This document shows positions 41,208-50,962 of a stretch of DNA of 64,000 nt, one piece after another. The DNA lies in assembly GCF_002531935.1 (NCBI RefSeq), contig NZ_NWSV01000027.1, positions 26,244-90,243 of the forward strand, written 5' to 3'. The notes under the pieces are model-generated. The model saw nothing but the letters and a program-made list of their open reading frames with translations, had not been told where the DNA came from and did not search any database. Position 1 is the stretch's first letter. Every line of letters begins with the position of its first letter. The translations under genes and the position numbers were made by a program. Source of the DNA: Rhizobium chutanense (GTDB lineage: Bacteria; Pseudomonadota; Alphaproteobacteria; Rhizobiales; Rhizobiaceae).

Positions 41208-42593
41208 TCAGGAGGCGCGGTTTCGCTCGATGGTCAGTTGCGCATAGGGCGCGCCGCCGCCGGCCATCTCGCCCGACACCTTCTTCTCCCATTCAAAGCC
41301 TAAAACCGCCCCTTCCGTGGTTTCCTGGAAGATGTTGTCGGTGATGACGGCGGTGCCGGCGCCATCGGCGACCGAGACGGCGCAGCCGACTGGCGCCTTG
41401 CGCACTACATTGCCTGTCACAACGACGTTTCTGAGGTAAGGACCCCAGCCGATCTGCATTCCCCAGCGCGGCGCGCCTTCGATCACATTGCCTGAAATCA
41501 GCGTGTCGGCCTCCGCCGCAATGCCGATGCCGAAACCGACCTCGTGCTTGTAGGGGCCCTTCAGCGTCAGATTGCGCACGACGTTGCCGGTGACGCTTGC
41601 CAGCCTGCCGCCCTCGTCGAAATTGGCGATCGAAATGCCGTTCGCCGCCCCGTCGATCATGTTGGCGGAAACCACCGCGCCCTCGAAGGCGAATTCGACA
41701 TAGATCGCCGTCTCGCCGGAGCGCCGGCACTGATTGCTGCTGATCTGGATGTCCGAGGCCGAATTGGCGCGGATCGCCGTGAAGGCGCAGTCGGAGATAT
41801 GGTTGTTCACCACCATCACGCCGTCGGCACGGAAGATGTTGATGCCGTTGCCGTTCTGGCCGGTGCCGCCGTCATTGGCGCGGATGTTGAAGACACGGTT
41901 GCCGGAAACCACCGTGCCGTCCTGCGCCTTCTTCCAGCGATGCACCAGAATGCCGCCATTGCCGCAATCGGCGATGGTATTTCCGGTGACCGAGAGGTTG
42001 GCGGAATCGACCGCATAAAGCCCGGATTGGGCGGCACCGGAAATACGGCTGCGCTCGACCCGCCCGCCGCAGCGCTCCAGCTGCAGCCCGTGTTTGCGGC
42101 TGCCGCCGATCTCGCAATTGTCGATCAGCACCTCGTCGACGCCGGTGAATTGCACGAGCCCGCCGGCATAGTCGCCGAGCCAGCGGTTGCCGCCGTCGAT
42201 CACCAGATTGGAAAGCTCGATGCGGCGCACATTCTCGGCCGAAAACAGGTGACCTTCGCCGGTATAGACGATCCGCGAGGCGCCGGGCACGCCCGTGATG
42301 CGGGTATTGTCGGGCAAGGTGAGATTGGAGACCTTGTAGGTGCCGGGCGGCAGGAAGACCGGCACGTTTTCGCGCGCCGCCTGTTCGATCATCCGCTGCA
42401 GGTTGCGGGTCTTGCGGTCGCCGCTGTCGGGAATGGCGCGATATTCGACTGCGTCGATCGCGCCGCGCAGATCGGCTTGTCCGGCAGCCGTTAGCGGCGA
42501 GGCCAGCGCGCGCGACGTCCCTCCCGCAACGGCCGAAGCGGCGAGAAAGAAAAGCATGTCGCGGCGTGAAGGCATCCGGGGATCACGTGTCAT
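41208..42593 (-). CDS. Tat-exported right-handed beta-helix protein (TIGR03808-like)
   Basis: 461 residues. The N-terminus has a twin-arginine signal, PSRRDMLFFLAASAVAGG with Arg10-Arg11. The body contains many repeats of the type VTGNVVRN, ISGNVIEG, SGNRVFNI, typical of parallel beta-helix (PbH1) proteins, and one conserved block PVFLPPGTYKVSNLTLPDN resembling pectate-lyase-superfamily entry regions. It belongs to a Rhizobiales family of unknown substrate. A periplasmic or exported polysaccharide-binding or -cleaving role is possible, but catalytic residues are not evident. Confidence 0.85.
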   Translation of the reverse strand: MTRDPRMPSRRDMLFFLAASAVAGGTSRALASPLTAAGQADLRGAIDAVEYRAIPDSGDRKTRNLQRMIEQAARENVPVFLPPGTYKVSNLTLPDNTRITGVPGASRIVYTGEGHLFSAENVRRIELSNLVIDGGNRWLGDYAGGLVQFTGVDEVLIDNCEIGGSRKHGLQLERCGGRVERSRISGAAQSGLYAVDSANLSVTGNTIADCGNGGILVHRWKKAQDGTVVSGNRVFNIRANDGGTGQNGNGINIFRADGVMVVNNHISDCAFTAIRANSASDIQISSNQCRRSGETAIYVEFAFEGAVVSANMIDGAANGISIANFDEGGRLASVTGNVVRNLTLKGPYKHEVGFGIGIAAEADTLISGNVIEGAPRWGMQIGWGPYLRNVVVTGNVVRKAPVGCAVSVADGAGTAVITDNIFQETTEGAVLGFEWEKKVSGEMAGGGAPYAQLTIERNRAS

Positions 42594-42824
42594 GATGCGC
42601 CGGTAGCAGAAAACGTGCCAGATGGCCTGTCTTCTTTTGGCACAAGCGGGGCATAGGCCGGCCGAATTGTCGTTTCCGCTGAAGCGGACGGCAGGATATC
42701 GCCGCCGATTTTGTCCTCTTGTTCACCCTTTCATTTAAGCAAGCCGAAGGGAATGGGGACTACTTTGAAGGGAATTTTAGGGGTTTTGCGGGTACGGCCT
42801 TCGGCCGGCGGGGAGAATGGCGTC

Positions 42825-45122
42825 ATGCACGAACCGAGTGCCAGGCGATGGGAATCGGCCGATGCTCTGTCGGCCGAAACGCGGCGCATCGTCGCCGCGA
42901 CGGAGGCGATGATGGCCTCGACCGCCCATCACCTCTCCGAAGGCATAGAGAACCTGCGCCTGAAAACGATCGTCCACGAACTTCCGGACTTTCTCTACGT
43001 CAAGGATCGCGACAGCCGTTTCGTCTTCGCCAACGCCGTCACCGCCAGCAGCCTCGGCCTGCAGAGCGCTGACCTGATCACCGGAAAACGTGATTTCGAC
43101 CTGTTCGATTTCGAGACGGCGCGGCGGCATTTCGATATCGAGCAGCAGATCATGACGACCGGCCAAGCCCGCATCGACATGGAGGAAAGTTACTTCCTTC
43201 CCGGCGGCAAAAAGCAGATATGCCGGCTGACCTCGAAGATACCGCTGCGCAACGATCGCGGCGAGATCATCGGCCTGATCGGTGTTTCCCGCGATATCAC
43301 CGAGCGCAAGCTGCAGGAGGACCTCCATCGCGGCCAGGCGAAACTGCTCGAAATGATCGCCCGCAACGAGCCGTTGCCGATGATCCTCGAGGCGCTGGTG
43401 CTGATGATCGAGGCGCAGCTGACGGATATCGACGGCTCGGTGCTGCTGCTCGACGGCGAGGGCACCAGGCTCTATCATGGTGCCGCTCCCAACCTGCCCG
43501 GCGGCTACAGCCGCCTCATCGATGGCGTCACGATCGGTCCCAAAGTCGGCTCCTGCGGCACCGCCGCATGGCGCGGCCAGGCGGTGGTCGTCGAAGACAT
43601 CATGAGCGATCCGCTCTGGGAGGATTTCCGCGCGCTGGTTGCCCCGTTCGGCTTCCGCTCCTGCTGGTCGACGCCGATCGCCACCGCACAGAATAATGTG
43701 CTCGGCACCTTCGCGCTCTATTCCAGGCAGGTCCGCCGCCCGACCGAGCACGAGATAAAGCTGGTGGCGCTCGCCACCCACATCGCCGGCATCGCCATCG
43801 AGCGTAAACGGGTCGACGACCGCATTCATTTCATGGCCCATCATGACGATTTGACCGGCCTGCCGAACCGCGCCTTCCTGAAGGAGCGGCTGGCGAAAAT
43901 CCTCGACCAGGCCCGGCGCAACAACCGCAAGGTGACGGTCGCCTATATCGATCTCGACAATTTCAAGGACATCAATGACGGCCGCGGCCACGCCGCCGGC
44001 GACGAGGTGCTGAAGGAAACCGCCGCCCGCATGGCCAACAGCATCAGGGCGTCCGATATGGTGGTGCGTCTCGGCGGCGACGAATTCCTGGTGGTGCTCG
44101 TCCACCAGTCGAGTCACGATGCCGGCATCACGCGGCGGCTGCGCGAATTGCAGAAGGCGATCAATCGGCCGATCCGCGGCCGGGATGGCGACCTCACCGT
44201 CACCGCGAGCATCGGTGTTGCCGCCTTCCCCTTCGATGGCGCCACCTCGGAAGAGCTGCTCGCCAATGCCGACCGCGCCATGTACCGCGCCAAGGAGCTC
44301 GGCCGCAACACGCTGCAGCATTACGATGGCAGCGGCACGCCCGTGGGAGTGCCGCTCGGCGAGCAGGAGGAACTGCACCAGGCGATCACCGGCGACCAGC
44401 TGTTCCTGCAGTACCAGCCGCAGGTCGATGTCGCCAGCGGCCGCATCACCGGCATCGAGGCGCTGGTGCGCTGGAACCATCCGGCCAAGGGCAGGGTGCC
44501 GCCGGTCAATTTCATTCCGCTCGCCGAAGAGACCGGTCTGATCGTTCCCCTCGGCCTCTGGGTGCTGAACGAAGCCTGCCGCCAGGCGCGCCACTGGCAG
44601 GATATGAGCCTGCCGCCGCTGACCGTCGCCGTCAACGTCTCGGCCAAGCAGTTTGCCGATCCGGATTTCGCCACCCACGTCGCCGAGGCGCTGGAGCGCC
44701 ACCGCCTGCAGGCGCGCTGGCTGGAGCTCGAGGTCACCGAAAGCGTGGTGATGCAGGATGCCGAACGGGCGCTCGCCATGATGGAATCGCTGCGGGCGCT
44801 CGGCGTACGTCTGTCGATCGACGATTTCGGCTCCGGCTATTCCAGCCTGGCGGCGCTGAAGACCTTCCCCTTCGACCGCCTGAAGATGGACCGTTCGCTG
44901 GTCGAGGCGCTGCCCGGCGACAAGACCGCCGTCGCCATCGCCTCGGCGGTGATTTCGCTGGCCCAGACGCTGAAGCTTTCGGTCCTGGCCGAAGGTGTCG
45001 AAACCGATGCCCAGATGGATTTCCTGCGTCACGCACGCTGCGAGGAGGCGCAAGGCTACCGCTTTTCCAAACCCGTCTCGCCCGACGAGATCCCGGCCTT
45101 GCTGCGGGCGCGCAGCCTCTGA
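42825..45122 (+). CDS. PAS-GAF-GGDEF-EAL c-di-GMP enzyme
   Basis: 765 residues from ATG 42825, chosen for the GGGGAG nine bases upstream; ATG 42753 or 42711 would extend it. PAS about 45-165 (LPDFLYVKDRDSRFVFAN), GAF about 175-325, GGDEF about 335-500 with GGDEF at 417-421 and the RxxD inhibitory site Arg408-A-S-Asp411, EAL about 515-760 with EALVRWNH, ELEVTES, IDDFGSGYSS and AEGVET all intact. Both activities are possible. The PAS closely resembles the first PAS of the GGDEF protein at 46357. It is divergent from the Tat-exported gene. Confidence 0.92.
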   Translation: MHEPSARRWESADALSAETRRIVAATEAMMASTAHHLSEGIENLRLKTIVHELPDFLYVKDRDSRFVFANAVTASSLGLQSADLITGKRDFDLFDFETARRHFDIEQQIMTTGQARIDMEESYFLPGGKKQICRLTSKIPLRNDRGEIIGLIGVSRDITERKLQEDLHRGQAKLLEMIARNEPLPMILEALVLMIEAQLTDIDGSVLLLDGEGTRLYHGAAPNLPGGYSRLIDGVTIGPKVGSCGTAAWRGQAVVVEDIMSDPLWEDFRALVAPFGFRSCWSTPIATAQNNVLGTFALYSRQVRRPTEHEIKLVALATHIAGIAIERKRVDDRIHFMAHHDDLTGLPNRAFLKERLAKILDQARRNNRKVTVAYIDLDNFKDINDGRGHAAGDEVLKETAARMANSIRASDMVVRLGGDEFLVVLVHQSSHDAGITRRLRELQKAINRPIRGRDGDLTVTASIGVAAFPFDGATSEELLANADRAMYRAKELGRNTLQHYDGSGTPVGVPLGEQEELHQAITGDQLFLQYQPQVDVASGRITGIEALVRWNHPAKGRVPPVNFIPLAEETGLIVPLGLWVLNEACRQARHWQDMSLPPLTVAVNVSAKQFADPDFATHVAEALERHRLQARWLELEVTESVVMQDAERALAMMESLRALGVRLSIDDFGSGYSSLAALKTFPFDRLKMDRSLVEALPGDKTAVAIASAVISLAQTLKLSVLAEGVETDAQMDFLRHARCEEAQGYRFSKPVSPDEIPALLRARSL

Positions 45123-45158
45123 GGCCGCGTTTCGCCAGCCTGCCGGTCGCCGCGATCG

Positions 45159-45881
45159 CTAAACACGAATGATATTGAGCCGCAGAGCGCTGACGACGGC
45201 CTGCGTTCTTGTCGTACATCCGAGTTTCTTGATCGCGCTGCCGATGTGATTGTTCACCGCATTTTCCGTAAGGTCGAGAAGCTTGGCAATTTCATTGCCC
45301 TTCCGGCCTCCGGCAGTCAGCCTCAGGCAGTCCAGTTCGCTTGGCGTAAACTCGATGGGCCGGTGTTTCTCGTTCAATGTCAGCTGTGAAAGCCGGTCAT
45401 AGATGAGCGTGGCGATGAACAGCAGCTTCGCCATTTCGATCATGCTGAAATTCCGCGGTCCGGAAATCGACATGGCGCCGCGCCCGCCGGCAGCATCGTG
45501 GACGGGAAAATAGGCGCCCTTTTCCATGCCGTATCGGTGGAACAGCTCGATGACCGTCGACTTCTTGCCTTCGCCGCGATTGGTGTTGATCGCTTCGACG
45601 TCATAATTGAACGGGCTGGTCGATTTCAGCATCCGTCGGATCACCGGGCTGTCGATCAGCAAATTATGGGCGTCATAATAATCCACCATTTCCGCCGGCC
45701 AGTTGGTGATGATTTTGGTGGCGCCGATTTCGACACTGTCGACGGTCGGCAGCGTCATGAACAGAAAGGCATTCATTTGAAGGTCCTGCGTCAGACCCTT
45801 CATATATTTGAACACTTCGTAATGCGTGTTGAAGCCCGCGGCGACTTCCTCGATTCGATTGAATTCGGCCTCGAGCTTCAT
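45159..45881 (-). CDS. LuxR-family regulator with autoinducer-type domain (solo)
   Basis: 240 residues. The C-terminal helix-turn-helix (about 176-238) reads FTPSELDCLRLTAGGRKGNE, then IAKLLDLTENAVNNHIGSAI. The N-terminal domain has WPAEMVDYYDAHNLLIDSPV, where the tryptophan, tyrosine and aspartate match positions that contact acyl-homoserine lactones. There is no luxI-type synthase in the window, so it is a solo. It lies between two c-di-GMP genes, convergent with the first. Ligand and targets are unknown. Confidence 0.85.
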   Translation of the reverse strand: MKLEAEFNRIEEVAAGFNTHYEVFKYMKGLTQDLQMNAFLFMTLPTVDSVEIGATKIITNWPAEMVDYYDAHNLLIDSPVIRRMLKSTSPFNYDVEAINTNRGEGKKSTVIELFHRYGMEKGAYFPVHDAAGGRGAMSISGPRNFSMIEMAKLLFIATLIYDRLSQLTLNEKHRPIEFTPSELDCLRLTAGGRKGNEIAKLLDLTENAVNNHIGSAIKKLGCTTRTQAVVSALRLNIIRV

Positions 45882-46356
45882 GTCTTTCTCCGATCTGCAG
45901 TCGCATCCTTATGAGACAACGAGGCCTTAACAAATCGTAAAGGCGCTTTGCGGCTTGCGGGCAGAAAGGCGGCTGGAAATCGCCGATACCCGCATGGGAA
46001 ATCGGCCCCGGAAAATCTTGTATCGAACCGGCACGTCCGAAGGAGATGCCTCTATCAGGTTGATTTTATTGGCGCATTTTATTGTTCCGGGATTGACGTC
46101 AACAGTCCTGATCGGCAATCGGCCGGGTTAATGGATACTTAAAGAATTTGCCGGATTTTATCTTCGGATTTCTCGGCCGGCGCAAGCCAGTCGTGAGATC
46201 GCGGCAGATCCTCGCTCAGCGACCGTTCAAGGGGAATAACAGACGGCAAAGGTTGGTCCCGGGTGTGAATAGCTCCAAGACCGGCAGCGTTCTTCAGCCA
46301 ATCTGATTTCATCGGCAAACTTATATTAAGTACTGTAAATATTAGGGGAATGTCTC
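45882..46356. other. Gene-free divergent region
   Basis: No convincing gene. It presumably holds the promoters of the LuxR gene (minus) and the 5TM-GGDEF gene (plus). AT-rich stretches occur at 45925-45945, 46060-46085 and 46315-46345. A short palindrome TTGACGTCAA at 46093-46102 is the only regular motif. Confidence 0.45.
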
Positions 46357-48225
46357 GTGCCTTGGCAGGTCTTGATCGGAAATGTGGCCGCGGTCTCGCT
46401 GGTGATTTCGGTGTGGATGCACCTGCATTACAAGCTTTACCGCCTGACCGAGGTCCAGGCACAACTTGGTTTCGGCTTGATGATGGGCCTCGGGGCGGTC
46501 CTGTCGATGCTGCTGTCCGTCGAGGTCGGCAGCGGCTACTATCTCGATCTCCGTTCGACCTTGCTGGCGGTTTCGGCTGTCTACGGCGGCCCGCTGGCGG
46601 TTCTCGTGACCGGAGCCCTGACCGCAGCACAGAGGATTTCCATGGGCGGCGCCGGTGTCGAACCGGCGTTGATCTCGATCATGCTGGTTTCCGCGCTTGG
46701 GCTGGCGGTCCGCATTCGGTTCGGCAGGGGCACGGCGGATGCCAAAAAGGCCGTGGCCTGCGCCGTCACGGTGGCTGCCGTCACATTGACGATGAGCATT
46801 CTTCACCGAACCGGCAACCCGCCCGTGACGGCGCTCAGCCTTGCAATCATCGCCGGGAAATTCGCCGCGACTTTGGCCGCGGCATCCGTCATCACCTATT
46901 TCCGTGCCTTTACCCTCGAGCGGGATATCTTGAAGGCCGCGCTGACCCAGGCGCCTGATTTCCACTATGTCAAAGACCGCAACAGCCGCTTCGTCGTCAC
47001 CAATCTCAACGTCGCGCGGGATCACGACCGCACCAGGTCTTCGGAGATGGTCGGCCTGACCGATTTCGATCTCTATCCCAGTGAAATGGCGCAGACATTC
47101 TTCGACCGCGAACAGGAGATCATGTCGAGCGGGGAACCGCTGGTGGATTTCGAGGAGCCGCTCGTCGAAGAGAACGGCCGGGAACGCTGGTTCGTGACGT
47201 CGAAGATCCCGTTGCGAAACCGGCACGGCGATCTGATCGGGCTTTCGGGCGTGACCCGCGATATCACCGAGAAAAAACGTCTCATTCAGGAAGCCGTCGA
47301 CAGCAAGAACGTGCTTTCCCAAGCGATGACGGAAATGTCCGATGGCCTCGCCATGTTCAATCCCGAGGGCCGGCTGGTATTTTGCAACGATCAATATCGC
47401 GCTGCCTTTCCCGGCTCCGCCGACGCCAGACAGCCGGGCGCGCACATTGCCGATATCCTGCAGGCCGCCATGCGCAGCGGCGAGCGGATCGATGTGAGCC
47501 CGGATGCCGGCGAAGACTGGATCGAAACATCGGCAGCGCAGCTTTTCCTCACCCATGACAGCGAAATACCGATGTTCGACGGACGCTGGCTCAGGCAGCG
47601 CACGCGTTTGGCAGCCGACGGTTCCGCCCTGGTGGTGGTTTCCGACATCACCGCGATGAAACATTCCGAAGAAAGGCTGACGCAGCTCGCGCTGAAGATG
47701 AAGGGGCTGGCCGATACCGACGCATTGACCGGCATCGCCAATCGCAGAGTATTCGACGAGGCGATCGCGGAGGAGTTTGCCCGCGCCCGCCGGGTCGACT
47801 CCGCTCTCAGCCTGCTGCTGATCGACGTCGATCACTTCAAAGCCTACAATGACAGCTATGGTCACCTCGAAGGGGACAACTGCCTGAGGGTGATCGGCGA
47901 GGTCCTCGGGTCGGTTACCAAGCGGCCGTCCGACCTTGCCGCGCGATTTGGCGGCGAGGAATTCGCCATTCTGCTTCCCGGCACCGACAGGGATGGCGCG
48001 CTGCGCCTCGCCCGGATGCTGCTCTCGGCATTGCATCGGCGGGCAATCCCGCACCGTGAAAGCAGCAAGGGGATGGTGACGGTCAGCATCGGCGTGGCGA
48101 CCATGTCGGAGAGATTTTCGACGCCGGCAGAGCTGATCGAGGCCGCGGACCAAGCGCTCTACGCCGCAAAGAAAAATGGCCGCGATCGTGTCGAGGTTGC
48201 CGCAACCCAAGCCAGAGCGGCGTGA
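46357..48225 (+). CDS. Membrane diguanylate cyclase with 5TM-5TMR_LYT-like sensor and PAS domains
   Basis: 622 residues from a GTG start with AGGGGAA eight bases upstream. Residues 1-185 hold about six membrane helices with the LytS/YhcK-type signature around DLRSTLLAVSAVYGGPLAVL and GALTAAQRISMGGAG. Two PAS domains follow (about 195-305 and 320-435). The GGDEF domain has GGEEF at 532-536 and an RxxD inhibitory site Arg523-P-S-Asp526, so an active, product-inhibited cyclase is expected. The GGDEF opening DTDALTGIANRRVFDEA is canonical. It runs divergent to the LuxR solo. Confidence 0.9.
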   Translation: MPWQVLIGNVAAVSLVISVWMHLHYKLYRLTEVQAQLGFGLMMGLGAVLSMLLSVEVGSGYYLDLRSTLLAVSAVYGGPLAVLVTGALTAAQRISMGGAGVEPALISIMLVSALGLAVRIRFGRGTADAKKAVACAVTVAAVTLTMSILHRTGNPPVTALSLAIIAGKFAATLAAASVITYFRAFTLERDILKAALTQAPDFHYVKDRNSRFVVTNLNVARDHDRTRSSEMVGLTDFDLYPSEMAQTFFDREQEIMSSGEPLVDFEEPLVEENGRERWFVTSKIPLRNRHGDLIGLSGVTRDITEKKRLIQEAVDSKNVLSQAMTEMSDGLAMFNPEGRLVFCNDQYRAAFPGSADARQPGAHIADILQAAMRSGERIDVSPDAGEDWIETSAAQLFLTHDSEIPMFDGRWLRQRTRLAADGSALVVVSDITAMKHSEERLTQLALKMKGLADTDALTGIANRRVFDEAIAEEFARARRVDSALSLLLIDVDHFKAYNDSYGHLEGDNCLRVIGEVLGSVTKRPSDLAARFGGEEFAILLPGTDRDGALRLARMLLSALHRRAIPHRESSKGMVTVSIGVATMSERFSTPAELIEAADQALYAAKKNGRDRVEVAATQARAA

Positions 48226-48265
48226 ACGGCTCGAACAGGTCCTCGATCTTGCTTCCAGGCAAATC

Positions 48266-49237
48266 TTATCTCGCAAGCCTGCCGATCGTCTCGATCTCGT
48301 TCGTCCATATGCCCGCCGCATAGTTCTTCGGCAGCCGCGCCAGTTCAGCGCGATCGTCGATGCCGGTGGAAAAATCACTGCCGCGATAGGGGCCGAGCAC
48401 GAAGACTTCGGTGCCGGCATCTTCCATCCGGTTGAGAAAGCGGTCCGGCCAGCCCCAGAGCCATGGCGCGATATTGATCGGCACCAGCATCATCCGATGC
48501 TTGCAGGCCTCCGGCGTCAGGCCGATCCATCCATAGCCGATATAGCTGAACAGGCAGCCCTTCAGGCTCGCGCGCGAAGCGGTCCGGATGTCGGGCGCCA
48601 GCCGGCGGATGACGTCGATCGGCTCGTCGCCGCCATAGACGATGATGTCAGCCCGTCGCTCGGCAGAAAGTCCGTTGAGCACGGCGGCGAGTTTTTCGCC
48701 TTCGGAAGGGTCGCGGCTCTTGACGTTGACGAGGAAGCGCCGATCCGGAAAGGTCGACAGGACTTGCGCCAGCGTCGGCATCATGCCGATGCCGCGGCCG
48801 CGAAAGGGAAAGGTCTTGCCGCCATCGGCGGTATAGCCGTAGCCGATGTCGAGCTTCTTCATCTCGGCCATCGAATGTTCGCGTGTCACACCGTGCCCGT
48901 CGGTGCGGCAGTCGAGCGTCCAGTCGTGAAAGACGGCGAATTCGCCATCCGTCGTCGGATGCACGTCGATCTCGACGATATCGGCGCCGGCGGCAAAGCC
49001 CGCCCGCATCGAGCGGATGGTGTTCTCGAGATAATCGTGTTTCGGCGCCAGCATGCGGGCGGCGGTGCAGGTGTCGTTCTTCAGATCGGTTTCATCGAAC
49101 CGCTGGGCGATGCCGCGATGGGCGAGCAGCACCGGCTTTCCCGGCCGATGCTCCGCCAGAAGGCTGGTATTGTTGAGGTAGAGGCCGGCCGTGGCGAGTG
49201 CGACGGCCGCCGCGCAATAAAAAAGCTTCCTGCCCAA
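48266..49237 (-). CDS. Glycerophosphodiester phosphodiesterase family protein
   Basis: About 323 residues. After an N-terminal hydrophobic segment (FYCAAAVALATAGLYL) the catalytic start LLAHRGIAQRF, then ENTIRSMRAGFAAGADIVEIDVHPTTDGEFAVFHD with the family's HR, ExD and HD residues, is clear. It hydrolyses glycerophosphodiesters to glycerol 3-phosphate in the periplasm. I choose TTG 49237 because AGGAGGGG lies six bases upstream; ATGs at 49258 and 49270 lack a good site. Convergent with the cyclase gene. Confidence 0.85.
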   Translation of the reverse strand: MGRKLFYCAAAVALATAGLYLNNTSLLAEHRPGKPVLLAHRGIAQRFDETDLKNDTCTAARMLAPKHDYLENTIRSMRAGFAAGADIVEIDVHPTTDGEFAVFHDWTLDCRTDGHGVTREHSMAEMKKLDIGYGYTADGGKTFPFRGRGIGMMPTLAQVLSTFPDRRFLVNVKSRDPSEGEKLAAVLNGLSAERRADIIVYGGDEPIDVIRRLAPDIRTASRASLKGCLFSYIGYGWIGLTPEACKHRMMLVPINIAPWLWGWPDRFLNRMEDAGTEVFVLGPYRGSDFSTGIDDRAELARLPKNYAAGIWTNEIETIGRLAR

Positions 49238-49428
49238 TATTACCCCTCCTGATTGCATCGAAGGCTGCAACAGCTAGAAGGCGATTCTGGTTGTTGTTGG
49301 GCTGTTTTCCGGCTTTTCTGGAGCGGGGCTTGGGAAAAGGCGAAACGATTTTGCCGCGAAAGAGCTTAGGATGTCGGAATCTCGTTTGGCCGATCGTCTT
49401 CAAGACGGATAAGCGGTGGAGAACAGCC

Positions 49429-50079
49429 ATGACGATTACCATTACCGCCTTTGAACGCTCGCCCGATCGGGGCAGGGGCCTGGCGCGTGATATGCGGGTT
49501 CGCTGGGCGCTCGAGGAAGTGGGCGAGCCTTACGAGGTCCGACTTGTCTCGTTCGCGAAGCTGAAAGAACCCGCGCATCGCGCACTTCAGCCTTTCGGCC
49601 AGATTCCGACCTATGAGGAAGGCGATCTCGCTCTCTTCGAGTCCGGGGCGATCGTCTTCCACATCGCCGAGCGCCATGCCGGCCTGCTGCCGCAGGATGC
49701 GAATGCCCGGGCGCGGGCGATCGCATGGATGTTTGCCGCGCTCAACACCATAGAGCCGCCGATCTTCGACCGGGCGCTTGCCACCATCCTGGAGCGCAAC
49801 GAGCCTTGGTACGAGCAGCGCCTGCATTCCCTCGAGCTCACCATCGGCAAACGGCTCACCGATCTTTCCCGTCGGCTTGGCGATGCCGACTGGCTTGATG
49901 GCGCCTTCAGCGCCGGCGACCTTCTGATGGTGACGGTGCTGCTGAGGCTGAAGGGATCGGCTCTGTTGGACGGCTATCCGAACCTTGCTGCCTATGTCGC
50001 ACGCGGCGAAGCGCGGCCGGCTTACATCAGTGCCTTTGCCGCCCAGCTGGCGATTTTCACCGCCGCCTCGGCCGGCTGA
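49429..50079 (+). CDS. Glutathione S-transferase family protein
   Basis: 216 residues. ITITAFERSPDRGRGLARDM is followed by VRWALEEVGEPYEVRLVSFA, LQPFGQIPTYEEGDLALFES with the cis-proline and Glu-Ser pair. The N-terminal active-site position carries no clear serine or cysteine, as in some GST-like proteins. GGTGGAGAACAGCC precedes the ATG. The hydrolase gene follows after 30 bases in the same direction, so the two are probably co-transcribed. Confidence 0.87.
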   Translation: MTITITAFERSPDRGRGLARDMRVRWALEEVGEPYEVRLVSFAKLKEPAHRALQPFGQIPTYEEGDLALFESGAIVFHIAERHAGLLPQDANARARAIAWMFAALNTIEPPIFDRALATILERNEPWYEQRLHSLELTIGKRLTDLSRRLGDADWLDGAFSAGDLLMVTVLLRLKGSALLDGYPNLAAYVARGEARPAYISAFAAQLAIFTAASAG

Positions 50080-50109
50080 TCCGTATCGCAACAATCGAAG
50101 GCTACCGCC

Positions 50110-50916
50110 ATGGAACCACAGGACGACGAACTCATCCGTTTCGAAGCAGAGGGCGCAGCACCTCTGCCGCCGGCAACGATCGAAGGTCATGTCGAACGTG
50201 ACGGCGCCCGCATCTGGTATGCATCCTACGGCGCCGGCCCTCCGGTCATTCTGCTGCATGGCGGCCTCGGCCACAGCGGCAACTGGGGTTATCAGCTTGC
50301 CGCGCTCTTGAGCAGCGGCCGTTGCGTCGTGCTGATCGACAGCCGCGGCCATGGAAGAAGCACGCGCGATGCCAGGCCCTATAGCTATGAGCTGATGGCC
50401 GCCGACGTGCTGGCCGTCATGGACGAACTCGCTCTCGAAAAGGCAGCGCTCGTCGGCTGGAGCGACGGCGCCTGCATCGCTTTGATCCTCGCCGCGACGG
50501 CGCCGTCCCGTGTCGAGGGCGTCTTCTTCTTCGCCTGCAACATGGATCCGAGCGGTACGCTGGAATTTCATCCGACCCCGGTGATCGACCGGTGTTTCAG
50601 CCGGCACGCCAGGGATTATGCCGCCCTCTCGGCAACGCCGGATGATTTCAACGCCTTCGTCGAGGCGGTCAGCCTGATGATGCGGACGGAGCCGAATTAT
50701 CAGGCTTCCGACCTTGCCATGATCAAAGTGCCGGTGGCGATCGTGCTTGGCGAGCACGACGAATTCATCAAGCCCGAGCATGCCGAATATCTTGCCCGCA
50801 GCATTCCGGACGCTGAGATGATTTATCTCGAAGGCGTCAGCCATTTTGCCCCGCTGCAGCGGCCCGCCGAGTTCAACGCGGCGGTGGTGTCCTTCCTGGA
50901 TCGGATCGGTTCATGA
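50110..50916 (+). CDS. Alpha/beta-fold hydrolase
   Basis: 268 residues. The oxyanion region LLHGGLGHSGNW, the nucleophile Ser118 in VGWSDGA, an aspartate in VLGEHDEF and a histidine in VSHFAPLQRP make a complete triad. The nucleophile elbow GWSDG is typical of haloperoxidase/esterase-like members. Substrate is unknown. It lies between a GST gene and the exonuclease gene, 46 bases before the latter. Confidence 0.88.
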   Translation: MEPQDDELIRFEAEGAAPLPPATIEGHVERDGARIWYASYGAGPPVILLHGGLGHSGNWGYQLAALLSSGRCVVLIDSRGHGRSTRDARPYSYELMAADVLAVMDELALEKAALVGWSDGACIALILAATAPSRVEGVFFFACNMDPSGTLEFHPTPVIDRCFSRHARDYAALSATPDDFNAFVEAVSLMMRTEPNYQASDLAMIKVPVAIVLGEHDEFIKPEHAEYLARSIPDAEMIYLEGVSHFAPLQRPAEFNAAVVSFLDRIGS

Positions 50917-50962
50917 ATCGCGCCCTCTGGTCTCGCGTCCATTTCCCGCTATCTCTAGCCCT

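Noticed and set aside
42777..45053. 758-residue minus-strand frame opposite the PAS-GAF-GGDEF-EAL gene
   Set aside because: Antisense shadow of a certain gene.
46093..46102. TTGACGTCAA as a LuxR-type operator
   Set aside because: A 10-bp palindrome is expected by chance and does not resemble a lux box of 18-20 bases.
46342..48420. 692-residue minus-strand frame opposite the 5TM-PAS-GGDEF gene
   Set aside because: Antisense shadow of a certain gene.
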